From NCBI GenBank assembly GCA_024400455.1, contig JAKSMU010000002.1, positions 62,001 to 126,000 on the forward strand: a stretch of DNA of 64,000 nt. The letters are read 5' to 3'. This stretch comes from Bacteroidales bacterium. Lineage in GTDB: Bacteria; Bacteroidota; Bacteroidia; Bacteroidales; F082. Both the position numbers and the translations under genes were made by a program. The notes below the pieces were generated by a model. That model saw only the letters and a list, made by a program, of their open reading frames with translations. It ran no database searches and was not told the origin of the DNA. How positions within the stretch are numbered: position 1 is the first letter of the stretch; each line of letters opens with the position of its first letter. Of this stretch, positions 19,701 through 29,000 are shown piece by piece.

Positions 19701-20106
19701 CGGTTCGCTGCTCGATGGTGGCCAAGAGCAATTCGTTGTCCTTGTCACTCTCAAAATCATTAGTCAACTGTATGGTGTTCAGCAGCTTATCCTGAATATC
19801 GGGGAAGAACTTACCAATAAGCAATGCCGCCTTTTCGACCGACATTTTCTTACGGAACCGAATCAGATTGACCAAAGGAATGAAGAAATAATAAACCGCA
19901 ACAAAAGCGCTTCCTGCCATCAGGAAGAGGAAAAGCACGAAACGGCCTTTCGGCGGAAACCAGGAAAAATATTCCAATCCGTTGATAAGCAGATAGAACA
20001 CAATCCAAAGCACAGCTCCAACCAAAACGCCTTGTATCAGGCGGTTAAGGTAGAACTTCTTAGCGAAGCGTTCGATTTTCCCTATCAAAACATTCGGTGC
20101 AGACAT
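16786..20106 (-). CDS. DUF4175 family membrane protein with long coiled coil
   Basis: This 1106-residue protein starts at the ATG at 20106 (MSAPNVLIGKIERF); the frame continues upstream only to a TTG. Two hydrophobic helices lie near residues 25-45 and 52-75 and a third near 165-185 (LAVFFGLLALLLCLVIFFP). A beta-rich region (about 190-500) follows, then a very long Gln/Met/Lys/Glu-rich coiled coil to about residue 1000 with stretches like QLKQMQQQMQQQKQQGQPQ. DUF4175 proteins are found in Bacteroidota and Alphaproteobacteria; function unknown. It precedes ybeY in the same transcript. Confidence 0.82.
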   Translation of the reverse strand: MSAPNVLIGKIERFAKKFYLNRLIQGVLVGAVLWIVFYLLINGLEYFSWFPPKGRFVLFLFLMAGSAFVAVYYFFIPLVNLIRFRKKMSVEKAALLIGKFFPDIQDKLLNTIQLTNDFESDKDNELLLATIEQRTESLSPIKFTDAVDLKGNLKYLAVFFGLLALLLCLVIFFPKFALQPTQRIVNYEQHFEKPLPYQVVINQTDIETTQGQDVKFSISVTGERIPDAFFVKSSQGQQMMQKNSVNEFEYTFKNLYNDLDFNVVGGEYRSQDLHITVHPNPALLSYRCDLHYPNYIHRENETLEGKTRLIVPQGTKVDFHFFTRDAENAYIFADSSRIDLNVNDNEALYSFTAANSGKFDFHLSNEWNSNMEPLAFSVDVLPDAYPDIRVESFDEQLSTDVYFSGLLTDDYGFTKLTFNCLIKHPQEKNVVRSIAFDASQTRTSFFYHFNMDSLGVMPGQDMEVFFEVWDNDGFHGPKSKRSETFTYYKPSESALDSIADKNAEDILDKLSQKSKEADKLQNDIEKMLQDLIQKKELDWSDKERMKDLIEKQNEIQEEWNKLQKEQQDLKDFMEKNEVANEDLLKKQEQINKLFDQVIPDEMKKLMDELQKMLDEMPREQMQQMMQDIKKNNQSMQEMLDRNLSLLEQLKMEKDLTDLAEKLNQLGEELKNQEEGKQDEGKQEGNEDSQKSAEEAKEEFNKMMDELDDLLEKNKDIQQPFDVGKDEAMQESIEQDLNDASQQEQSGQQQKSQQNKQKAGEKMQEMANNMLMQMQGGDMEQMAEDAYLVRVLLENVVHASHEQEDLMTEIGKMRTDDPSLVEKIITQKEIADNFTMVRDSLKSMAMRQPMIQNFVFDELHIIEDQTGLAMEYLNNLKLSSAVRNQQTSMMSMNNLALMLAESLEQMENSMSMQGMPMQSKQCKSGQSQSLQNMKQMQQQLGEQLKQMQQQMQQQKQQGQPQSSSMSEQFARMAAEQEMLRQGMQQMLKEMKENGQLGDDGLNEIIKDMEKLEEDLVNKRITRQTIERNKEIVSRMLESQKAQEKRDQDETRKSNEFKGSQFDRKIDEYIYEQSLRKNQEFLRKNPIEYAPFYKDKINEYYLRKNTNN

Positions 20107-20125
20107 ATCCAAAATAAAGTAAACT

Positions 20126-20159
20126 GCAAAAATAGTCAATTAATCGGATAGTAGGACAA
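20126..20159 (-). promoter_or_regulatory. Promoter of DUF4175-ybeY unit
   Basis: Minus-strand TATTTTTGC (20126-20134) with a TTG at 20157-20159, spaced 22 bases, just upstream of the ATG at 20106. The spacing is slightly long for the -33/-7 pair. Confidence 0.5.
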
Positions 20160-20515
20160 GGAATGTTGTTTCGATAAAAATCCCGTAAAAACTTTAAACA
20201 CAAATCGAGATAAAATTGATTGAAATTGTTCTTCCATATTAGTAAAAATGAAATGCCCTCTAATATGTTCCCATTGCATGTTCAAACCGCATTCTCGGCC
20301 GCACCAAGTAGCCTTTCCCTTCGCGACAACTATGGAGTTCCTTCGGGGTTCGTTCGGTGATGCTTCGGTGAATGACCAAAGAAACTCCGAACAAAGTGTG
20401 CGGAAACCACGAAGAAAGTGCGGCCTTGTCCACTACTTGACTAAAAGGAAAACCAACCCCAACAACCATCAAAAGCGATGATTCTTTAGGCAATCTATAA
20501 AAAATGCTGTTTTTC

Positions 20516-20546
20516 TTGACAATCAATTATTTTTTGATAAATTTGC
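20516..20546 (+). promoter_or_regulatory. Promoter of T9SS protein gene
   Basis: TTG (20516-20518), 19 bases, then TAAATTTGC (20538-20546): a textbook Bacteroidota -33/-7 pair, about 25 bases before the ATG at 20571. Confidence 0.75.
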
Positions 20547-20570
20547 CGCGTAAACATAAAAATTAACGTT

Positions 20571-21953
20571 ATGATGAAAAAAATACTGATGACATGGGCT
20601 ATTTGCCTTGCGTTTGCCGGATTGGCAAATGCAGAAACGGAATACTATTGGTTCGATTACGGGAATGCCGATGGCTGGACGACCATTGATGCGGATGGCG
20701 ACGGCTATTGCTGGTTCAATTCAAAGGACTTGGATGGCAACAATTCGGGCTATCAGGGCGGCTACTGCATGATGTCGAAGTCGTTCGATTTCAATGCGGG
20801 TTATCTTACGCCTGATGATTATCTGGTTTCGCCGCTGCTGCATTTGCATAATGCACCTGCCATCTGCTTCTACGTTTCCATGAACGAAATCGTGGATGGC
20901 AACGACCATTTCGGCGTGGCGGTCTCGACAACGGGCAACACCAATCCCGCCGATTTCACCATGATTTACGAAGCGGATGTCGAACCCGGCAGAGCGCATG
21001 GACAATGGTGGTTCCAGAAAATCGACCTCAGCGCATATAGTGGTCAGGAGGTGTATGTCGCCATCCGCCATTTCGGGGCTTCGGGCCGACCGAATCTTTG
21101 TCTGGACAACATCACCGTGGCCAGTAGGCTTTTCGACTACGAGCCATTGGTGAAAGGAACTGACATCATGCAGCAATGGAATGTGAAGCGGACTTTTGAG
21201 AATTTTATCTGGGGCGAATATTGGACTGATATTTTCACTTTGGAAGACGAAGTCGAAATTGATGGCCTGACTTACCGCGAAGTGCAATACGACCATTTGG
21301 GAAACGGAAATGTGCATACATACGGCTATATGAGGGAAGAGGATAAAAAGGTGTATTATCGTCAAGGACAGGAAAGCCCTGAATTTGTCTTGTATGATTT
21401 TGGTTTACAGATTGGCGATTCTTTGGTGATATATGATAATGGTGAATATGCTGAATACCTGAAAGTAACTGCTATTAGGGAAGATTATTTAATATTTGAA
21501 CAACGAACCACTTATATGCTTAATTCCGACTTCGGACAGTCACCTGATTATTGTTATGATTATGGTAATGATGTCTGGCATGAAGGCATAGGAAGCGAGC
21601 GTGGCGTTGTGTTCAGATTTGATGGTTCATTGGGAAGTGATGAAATGCTGCTGTGCTATCATGAAGACTATTACTTGATTTATGGCGGCGGCAATTGCAA
21701 CCAAAGCAACTTGTCGGTCGAGGAAAATGAAGACGAAATTGAAGATTTAGTGTTCCCGAATCCGACAACAGGCGTGCTGAACATTGCAATGAAAGACTTT
21801 CGGAATGTGGAGCTTTTCAACAGCATGGGCCAGTGCGTGCTGCAAAGCCATGAAACGCTTCTCAATTTGAACAACCTTCCGGCAGGTGTCTATTTCCTGA
21901 AACTCACCGACAATCAAGGTGCTGTAACGATGCGGAGTGTGGTAAAGAAATGA
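20571..21953 (+). CDS. T9SS-secreted protein with adhesin-like jelly-roll domain
   Basis: This 460-residue protein has a signal peptide (MMKKILMTWAICLAFAGLANA), then at residues about 22-180 a cleaved-adhesin/choice-of-anchor-J type beta-sandwich (FDYGNADGWTTIDADGDGY, SPLLHLHNAPAICFYVSM, VYVAIRHFG). A middle domain of unknown type follows, and then a T9SS type A sorting tail of about 70 residues (FPNPTTGVLNIAM, LPAGVYFLKLTD, VKK end). It should be exported through the outer membrane and held at the surface or released. It has its own strong promoter. Ligand unknown. Confidence 0.85.
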   Translation: MMKKILMTWAICLAFAGLANAETEYYWFDYGNADGWTTIDADGDGYCWFNSKDLDGNNSGYQGGYCMMSKSFDFNAGYLTPDDYLVSPLLHLHNAPAICFYVSMNEIVDGNDHFGVAVSTTGNTNPADFTMIYEADVEPGRAHGQWWFQKIDLSAYSGQEVYVAIRHFGASGRPNLCLDNITVASRLFDYEPLVKGTDIMQQWNVKRTFENFIWGEYWTDIFTLEDEVEIDGLTYREVQYDHLGNGNVHTYGYMREEDKKVYYRQGQESPEFVLYDFGLQIGDSLVIYDNGEYAEYLKVTAIREDYLIFEQRTTYMLNSDFGQSPDYCYDYGNDVWHEGIGSERGVVFRFDGSLGSDEMLLCYHEDYYLIYGGGNCNQSNLSVEENEDEIEDLVFPNPTTGVLNIAMKDFRNVELFNSMGQCVLQSHETLLNLNNLPAGVYFLKLTDNQGAVTMRSVVKK

Positions 21954-21990
21954 AAACAAATCCGCCAAGGCAAGAGAAAGTAAATTTGGA

Positions 21991-22011
21991 TTAGATTAAA
22001 GAGTAATCTAA
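21991..22011. terminator. Weak hairpin between convergent genes
   Basis: TTAGATTA-AAGAG-TAATCTAA is a perfect 8-bp stem with a 5-base loop in the gap between the convergent T9SS and yfcC-type genes. It is AT-only in most pairs and has no T-run, so termination is only a possibility. Confidence 0.3.
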
Positions 22012-22101
22012 AGTTCATAAATACGTGATAATCAAAACGCTTACGTCAACAAATTCTGTGTAATCTGTGCAATCAGCGGTTCAATTAAATCATCTATAAA
22101 T

Positions 22102-23730
22102 CTAAAATCCTGCCAGTTCCATTGTTACCGTAGGAATCAGCAGCAGGGCGCCGATGACAATCAGCACGAGGATGAATTTCCAGATGAATTTCACCCACTT
22201 CTCCCAAGGGATGCGCGCCACGCCGAGGGTGGCAATCAGTACGCCCGAAGTCGGAGTGATCATGTTGGTGAAGCCGTCGCCAAACTGGAACGCCATCACC
22301 GTCGACTGACGCGAAATCTCAATCAAATCGCTGAAAGGTGCCATGATAGGCATGGTGATGGCCGCTTTCGCCGAACCTGACGGAATGACGACATTAATCA
22401 GTGTCTGAATGCCATACATGATTTCAACCGAGACGATTTGTCCCGCATTGTGCATCGATTTCGAAAGGCCATACAAAATGGTGTCGATGATGCCGCCATC
22501 CTGCAAAATGATGACGATGCCGCCCGCCAAACCCACGATGACCGCTGCTGAAAGAATGTCGCCCATGCCTTCCACGAAAAGTTTGGCAATGTCACTCGCA
22601 CTCTTGTCAATCGAAAGACCACTGGCAATGCCCATAAACAGGAACAGCGAAGCGATTTCCATGATGTACCAATCGTAGCCCAACACGCCGACAATCAGAT
22701 AATAGACCGTTCCGAAAAGCATGGTCAGGATGAAATAATGCACCGACTTGCGCAAGGCAAAGAAACCCAAGACTGCAAACACGGCCGCACCGATAGGCAA
22801 AAGGCACAAGGTGGTGGAATTGTTGCCGATTTTCAGCGTCGAAGTAGGGTAGAGGATGGCAAACACAATCAGCACGATGGCGATGAAACCATACACGAAC
22901 CAAGCCTTTTTCGGGGTGTAGTAAGTGATTTCCTCTGCATTTTGACCGCCCAAATTGCGCCAATAGGCATCGTCCTCATACATGATGGACGACTGCGGGT
23001 TTTTTTTCACGCGATTGGCATAAATCAGCACGAAAATAATGCCCACAATGGTCAAGACACCCCAGCAAACCACGCGATAGCCAATGCCCGTGAAAAGCGG
23101 AATGTCGGCAATGCCTTGCGCAATGCCAATGGTAAACGGGTTGAGCATAGCACCCGAAAAGCCAATGTGCGCCGCCACATAAACCATGCACACGCCGACA
23201 ATGCTGTCGTAGCCCATGGAAATAGCCAAAGGAATGACAATCAAGGTGAAAGCTATCGTCTCTTCGCTCATGCCAAACACCGAGCCGAACAGGCTGAAAA
23301 GAATCATCACCAGCACGATAATGATGTTGTTCACTCCGATTTTGCGGAAAAAACTGTTCTTTTCCAAGCGTTTGGTGAAGCGCAAGAAGGCATAGATGCC
23401 CGTGTCGATGGCGCGGCTCTTGTTCATGATCCAGAATGCACCACCGATAATCAAGATGAAAACAATGATGTTGCTCTGCTTGACAAAACCCTTGAACAAG
23501 GCCGAAAACACTTGCCACGTCTGAGGTTCAGGATGGAATTCAGCGGTCACTGATCCTGTCGAAGCGCCGCTTTCGGGCAACTGGTTGGCATAATAAAACT
23601 GCATCACTGTCTCATCGCCCACTTGCTGCTCAACATATTTTCCAGGCGGAATAATCCAAGTCATGGCGGCAGCAATCAAAATGATGAAGAAAACAATGAC
23701 GAAGGTATGCGGTACTTTGCGTTTTTTCAT
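22102..23730 (-). CDS. YfcC family carrier (C4-dicarboxylate/amino acid type)
   Basis: This 542-residue inner-membrane protein has about 12 hydrophobic segments, an N-terminal basic stretch (MKKRKVPHTFVIVFFIILIAAAMTWIIPPGKY), and family motifs such as GMSEETIAFTLIVIPLA, GFSGAMLNPFTIGIAQGIA and the late VIPSGSAKAAITMPIMAPFSDL and FGDGFTNMITPTSGVL. These match the YfcC/DcuC-like group (ion transporter superfamily) often annotated as C4-dicarboxylate or basic amino acid carriers. The ATG at 23730 replaces a TTG start upstream that lies in the promoter. Substrate not known. The next gene on the other strand is a peptidase, so peptide or amino acid use is possible. Confidence 0.85.
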   Translation of the reverse strand: MKKRKVPHTFVIVFFIILIAAAMTWIIPPGKYVEQQVGDETVMQFYYANQLPESGASTGSVTAEFHPEPQTWQVFSALFKGFVKQSNIIVFILIIGGAFWIMNKSRAIDTGIYAFLRFTKRLEKNSFFRKIGVNNIIIVLVMILFSLFGSVFGMSEETIAFTLIVIPLAISMGYDSIVGVCMVYVAAHIGFSGAMLNPFTIGIAQGIADIPLFTGIGYRVVCWGVLTIVGIIFVLIYANRVKKNPQSSIMYEDDAYWRNLGGQNAEEITYYTPKKAWFVYGFIAIVLIVFAILYPTSTLKIGNNSTTLCLLPIGAAVFAVLGFFALRKSVHYFILTMLFGTVYYLIVGVLGYDWYIMEIASLFLFMGIASGLSIDKSASDIAKLFVEGMGDILSAAVIVGLAGGIVIILQDGGIIDTILYGLSKSMHNAGQIVSVEIMYGIQTLINVVIPSGSAKAAITMPIMAPFSDLIEISRQSTVMAFQFGDGFTNMITPTSGVLIATLGVARIPWEKWVKFIWKFILVLIVIGALLLIPTVTMELAGF

Positions 23731-23753
23731 GAGTCGTAGGATTAAAAAACCGT

Positions 23754-23762
23754 ACAAAATTA
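23754..23762 (-). promoter_or_regulatory. -7 element of yfcC-type gene
   Basis: Minus-strand TAATTTTGT, about 24 bases before the ATG at 23730. No obvious -33 partner. Confidence 0.5.
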
Positions 23763-23912
23763 GAAAAATGCTTTGAAAAACAGCAAGACTTTGTTTCGGT
23801 ATGCCTTTTTTGCCTAATTTCGTCTGCTTAAAACCTCATTAATTGAGATTACTTTCGGCACTTTTGCTGAAATTCATTTTTATATCGAATTATAAATCAA
23901 TACAATAACGAA

Positions 23913-26066
23913 ATGAAAAAAGGATTCAAACTATTCACAATTGCGGCTCTCGCTGCTTTTTCACTCAACTTGCAGGCGCAGGAAAAGAAATTCTTCACGC
24001 CCGAAGACGCTTCCTACAACAACCGCGCAGTGTATGCCAAACGCCCGAACCAACTGAAATGGGTCGGCAATTCTAACAATTACATGCAGGTGAAGGACAA
24101 CCAAATCGTCACCATCACCGCTGGAAAAGCCAAGGAAACCACCCTGCTCAACCTCGACCAACTGAATGGTTTCAACAATCAGGCTAATCTCGACAGTCTG
24201 CGCCGTATGCCAAACCTCACTTGGATGAACGACAACGAAGCATATTTCTATGCTATGGGCAAAGGCAACATCAATCTGAATGTCATGAACCTGAAGGCAA
24301 AAAGCGTGAAAAACGTGACTTCGGTTCCGATGAATTCCGAAAACCAAACCGTTTGCGAAGCTACTCAAATGGTTGCTTATACGGTTGAAAACAACCTTTT
24401 CGTTGCCAATGGCGACAAGCAGATTCAAATCACAAACAATCCTGAAGGAACGATTGCCGGACAGAGTGTCCACCGTAACGAGTTTGCCATTGAAGGCGGC
24501 ATTTTCTGGTCGCCCGATGGCAGTCAGTTGGCTTATTACTCGATGGACGAAAGCATGGTCACCGATTATCCTCTCGTTGACATCACCGAGCGCATCGCCA
24601 CCGAAAAAGCCATCAAATATCCAATGGCGGGCATGGCAAGCCATCATGTGACTTTGCACATTTATAACATGGCTACGGGCAAGGAAATCGTCATTAAGAC
24701 GGGCGAACCTGCCGAACAATATCTCACCGCCATCACTTGGAATCCCGACAACAAGCGCGTTTACATTGGCGTGTTGAACCGTGGTCAGAACGATTTGAAA
24801 TTCAATGAATACAGTGCTGTAAGCGGCGATTTCATCCAAACCATTTTTGAAGATAAGGATGACCAATTTGTCGAACCGACAGGTCCTGCCTACTTCCTGC
24901 CAGGCAACACCGACCAGTTCATCTGGAAGGCACAACGCGACGGTTACTATCACCTCTATCTCTACAGCATCAGCAAAAAGACCGTCAAACAACTGACCAA
25001 AGGCGATTTCGTTGTCACCGATTTCTGCGGTTTCTCAAACGATGGCAAGAACATTTACTACCGTTCAACCGAAGTCAGTCCTTTGGAACGCCATTTCTAT
25101 GTGCAAAACCTCAAGAGCGGCAAAATCACAAAGATAACGAAAGAACACGGCACGCATGATGTAACGCCATCAGCCGACGGCAAGTATTTCATCGATGCCT
25201 ACACCAGCACTGATGTTCCTTTCAATGTCGATTTGCAGGATGCCAATGGTAAATTCGTGAAGCGCCTCCATGAAGCCGAAAATCCAATCAAGGATTACAA
25301 TATCGGAACGACTGAAATCGGACAATTGAAATCAGAAGACGGCCAGACGCTTTACACACGTCTCATCAAGCCTTACAATTTCGATGCTTCAAAGAAATAT
25401 CCTGTCATCGTTTACGTCTATGGCGGTCCTCACGCCCAACTGATTACCGATGAATGGTTGGCAGGCGCCGGCATTTATCTGAATTATCTCGCTCAGGAAG
25501 GTTTTGTGGTGTTCACACTCGATAACCGCGGTTCAGCCGATCGTGGCGAAGCCTTCGAGCAGTGCATCCACCGTCAGTGCGGACAACTCGAAATGCGTGA
25601 CCAAATGGTGGGCATCGAATATCTGAAAACCTTGCCATTTGTTGATGCCGACCGCATCGGCAGCGATGGCTGGAGCTATGGCGGATTCATGTCAACATCG
25701 CTGAAAATCAATCATCCGGAAGTGTTTAAAGTCTCTGTTGCTGGCGGTCCTGTTTTGGATTGGAAATACTACGAAATCATGTATGGCGAACGCTACATGG
25801 ACACCCCGCAGGAAAATCCTGAAGGCTACGAACTAACCAGTCTCGAAAACAAAACCGACAAACTGGAAGGCAAACTCCTGATGATTCACTGCACCACCGA
25901 CCCGGTCGTCATGTGGCAGCACAGCCTTGTCTTTGTCGAGAACTGCATCCACAACGGCAAGCAACTGGATTATTTCGTCTATCCGGGCCACGACCACAAC
26001 GTGCAAGGTCCTGACAGAGCTCATTTGATTACAAAGATTACACAATATTTCAAGGATAATCTGTAA
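23913..26066 (+). CDS. Dipeptidyl peptidase IV, S9 family, exported
   Basis: Cleaves X-Pro or X-Ala dipeptides from peptide N-termini. The 717-residue protein has a signal peptide (MKKGFKLFTIAALAAFSLNLQAQ), an eight-bladed propeller region over about 40-470 (WSPDGSQLAYYSMDES, DFCGFSNDGKNIYYRST) and an alpha/beta-hydrolase domain. The catalytic triad is visible: Ser588 in GWSYGGF, Asp663 in CTTDPVV and His695 in GHDHNV. EGGIFWSPDG holds the glutamate region used for substrate N-terminus binding in DPP-IV. Periplasmic, for peptide catabolism as in Porphyromonas and Bacteroides. The next gene follows after 8 bases. Confidence 0.93.
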   Translation: MKKGFKLFTIAALAAFSLNLQAQEKKFFTPEDASYNNRAVYAKRPNQLKWVGNSNNYMQVKDNQIVTITAGKAKETTLLNLDQLNGFNNQANLDSLRRMPNLTWMNDNEAYFYAMGKGNINLNVMNLKAKSVKNVTSVPMNSENQTVCEATQMVAYTVENNLFVANGDKQIQITNNPEGTIAGQSVHRNEFAIEGGIFWSPDGSQLAYYSMDESMVTDYPLVDITERIATEKAIKYPMAGMASHHVTLHIYNMATGKEIVIKTGEPAEQYLTAITWNPDNKRVYIGVLNRGQNDLKFNEYSAVSGDFIQTIFEDKDDQFVEPTGPAYFLPGNTDQFIWKAQRDGYYHLYLYSISKKTVKQLTKGDFVVTDFCGFSNDGKNIYYRSTEVSPLERHFYVQNLKSGKITKITKEHGTHDVTPSADGKYFIDAYTSTDVPFNVDLQDANGKFVKRLHEAENPIKDYNIGTTEIGQLKSEDGQTLYTRLIKPYNFDASKKYPVIVYVYGGPHAQLITDEWLAGAGIYLNYLAQEGFVVFTLDNRGSADRGEAFEQCIHRQCGQLEMRDQMVGIEYLKTLPFVDADRIGSDGWSYGGFMSTSLKINHPEVFKVSVAGGPVLDWKYYEIMYGERYMDTPQENPEGYELTSLENKTDKLEGKLLMIHCTTDPVVMWQHSLVFVENCIHNGKQLDYFVYPGHDHNVQGPDRAHLITKITQYFKDNL

Positions 26067-26074
26067 GGAATAAA

Positions 26075-29000
26075 ATGTACGAAATTCTTACCGATAAACT
26101 GCACCGCATAGCCTACGCAACCGATGCCAGCGCCTATAGGGAGATGCCTATAGGCGTTGCCTATTGCGAGAGCGAGGAAGATTTGGCCAACCTTATCAAT
26201 TGGACCAAGGAAAACCACACGCACATCATTCCGCGTGCGGGCGGCACTTCCATTGCCGGACAAGTAGTCGGCAGCGGTTTGGTTGTCGACATCAGTAAGA
26301 ATTGGAATCACATTCTTGAAATCAACGATAAGGAAGGTTGGGCAAGGGTGCAGCCTGGCGTTGTGCTCGATGAACTCAATCTGGCATTGAAACCTCACGG
26401 CCTGTTTTTCAGTCCCGAAACCTCGACTAGCAATCGATGCTGCATTGGCGGCATGTTCGGCAACAATTCCTGCGGCAGCCATTCCTTGGTTTACGGCAGC
26501 ACACGCCACCATGTTTTGGAAGCGAAAGGCCTGCTTGCCGATGGCAGCAAAGAGATTTTCAAAGACTACTCCATTGCCGATTTGGAGGCAAGATTTGGCA
26601 AGGAATTTTGGAAAAATGAAAGCAATTCATTGATTCAGCGCATCTATGCCCAACTTATCAATTTTGCCTTAGACAAGGATACCGTCAAACTGATTGAGGA
26701 TAATTATCCCGACAAACGCTTGCGGAGAAGAAGCTGCGGTTATGCCATCGACGAAGTCATAGAAGACCTTCACAATGAAACGAAACCATGGCCTGAACGC
26801 ACTGTAAATCTTTGCAAGTTATTGGCTGGCAGCGAAGGCACTTTGGCGTTCATCACCGAAATAAAATTGCACCTCGACCCGCTGCCGCCAAAGGAATGTT
26901 TGGTGGTTTGCGCACATTGCGACACCTTGGAAAAGAGTTTCCTTGCCAATCTTGTGGCACTGAAATTCCATCCTGTTGCCGTCGAATTGATGGACCATAA
27001 CATATTGGAACTCAGCAAGGATAATGTCGAACAGCAGAAAAACCGTTTCTTCGTGCAAGGCGAACCAGCCGCCATCCTGATGGTGGAACTGAAAGCCGAC
27101 ACACGCACTGAAGTCGATGCCGTGGCAACCGATTTGGAGCAAGCCTTGAGCGATTTGTGTTATGCTTGCAGCCGCGTTTACGGCAGCGAAACTTCCAAGG
27201 TCTGGAGCCTCAGAAAAGCAGGTTTGGGCTTGCTCAACGGCATGAAAGGCAATGCAAAGCCGATAGGCGTCATCGAAGATACAGCCGTCATTCCGGAGTT
27301 TCTGCCCGATTATATGAAAGATTTCGGCGAAATGCTGAAACGCTTGGGCTTGGAATGTGTCTATCACGCTCACATCGGCACAGGCGAATTGCATTTGCGC
27401 CCCATCATCAACATCAAGGATGCCGATGAAAGGAAACTGTTCCGTCAGGTAGCGGAAGAGACGGCCGTTTTGGTTAAGAAATACAAAGGAAGCCTCAGCG
27501 GTGAACACGGCGACGGACGGTTGAGAGGCGAGTTCATTCCATTGATGTATGGCGAAAAAGTCTACCAGCTGATGCGTGAAGTGAAACATTGCTGGGACCC
27601 TAATGGTCTTTTCAACCTGCACAAAATTACCGATACGGAGCCGATGGACAGTCATTTGCGCTTCGAAATCAACCAACCATACACCATCGAAAAACTTATC
27701 GGGACCGACAAGACCTATTACAATTGGAAAGCCGCTTTCGATGAGTGCAAAATCAAAGGCGCCACGGGAGCCAAAACCCAACTCCATGCCCTGATGTGTT
27801 CCATCGAGCAGTGCAATGGTGCCGGCGACTGCCGCAAAAGCAACCTGATTGGCGGCACATTGTGTCCTGCCTTCAAAGTCACGCACGACGAAACCAACGC
27901 CACCAGGGCAAGAGCCAATGTGCTGCGCGAGATGCTCACCCGTGGCGACGAAAAACTGCTGAAATCGCCTGAATTGGCCGAAGTGCTCAACTCTTGCCTG
28001 GCTTGCAAAGGCTGCCGCAGCGAATGTCCGTCGAATGTCGACATGACGCGCATCCGTTCCGAAATCCTGCAACAGAAATACGATGCCAACGGAACGCCAT
28101 TGCGCTCATTTGCCGTGGCAAGAATGGCCTGGGTCGAAAAATTCGGACATTTAGTGTGGCCTGTCTACAATTTCTTCGCTTCGTGGAAGTTTTCATCAAA
28201 TATCATCAAGAGAATCATCAGTTTCACGACGGAAAGGAACATCCCTACATTGAGCCGGATGACCATGCGCGAGGCGGTGAAACTGGAACAATTGAAATCG
28301 CGGTATTTTGATAAAGACGCGAATCGCGTCTCTACAAAAGGCAAGGTTTATCTTTTTGCCAACGAATTCACCAATTACCAGGAAGCGGAAATCGGGCTGT
28401 CGTTTGCCAAATTGTTGATGAGATTAGGTTACGAAGTCGAGATACCGAAACACGTTGAAAGCGGTCGCGCCGCCATTTCGAAAGGCTGCCTGAAACTGGC
28501 AAAGAAATTCGCCATTAAAAATGTCAATTTGCTGAAAGACAAAGTTTCAGCCATGACACCATTGGTCGGCATCGAACCTTCGTGCATCCTTTCTTTCCGC
28601 GACGAATATCCCGATTTGGTGCCGTCCGAAATGCGCAGCGTAGCCCAAAGGTTGGGCAGAAACGCCTTGCTTTTCGATGAATTCATCATGCGTGAAGTGA
28701 CCGCTGGTCGCATTTCCGCTGACGATTTTAAACCGGATGCCGTTGAAATCTGGCTGCACGGACATTGCCACCAGAAATCGTTGGTCGGCATTGACAAGAC
28801 CGCCAAAGCCTTGCAATTGCTGTCGGGCGCAACGGTTCATGTCATTCCAAGCAGTTGCTGCGGCATGGCCGGCGCTTTCGGTTACGAAAAGGAACACTAC
28901 AAGACTTCCATCGCCATCGGCGAAATGATTCTTTTCCCGACGGTGAGAAAAGCCGTTGAAAACAAGAAAGATACTGTGCCGACTCTCATCGCTGCACCAG

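Larger units (their letters stand above)
20107..20570. other. Divergent intergenic region with structured element
   Basis: This 464-base gap separates two divergent genes and carries a promoter at each end. Between them, 20297-20425 forms a nested imperfect palindrome. Outer arms GGCCGCAC (20297-20304) and GTGCGGCC (20418-20425) are perfect; inner arms 20334-20346 and 20376-20388 pair at 11 of 13 bases; the direct repeat TTCGGTGA occurs twice (20354, 20365). Open frames across it look non-coding. Confidence 0.55.

Noticed and set aside
20248..20526. Two overlapping open frames on opposite strands in the divergent gap
   Set aside because: Sequences lack protein-like character and cover the palindromic element; both are explained by structure rather than coding.
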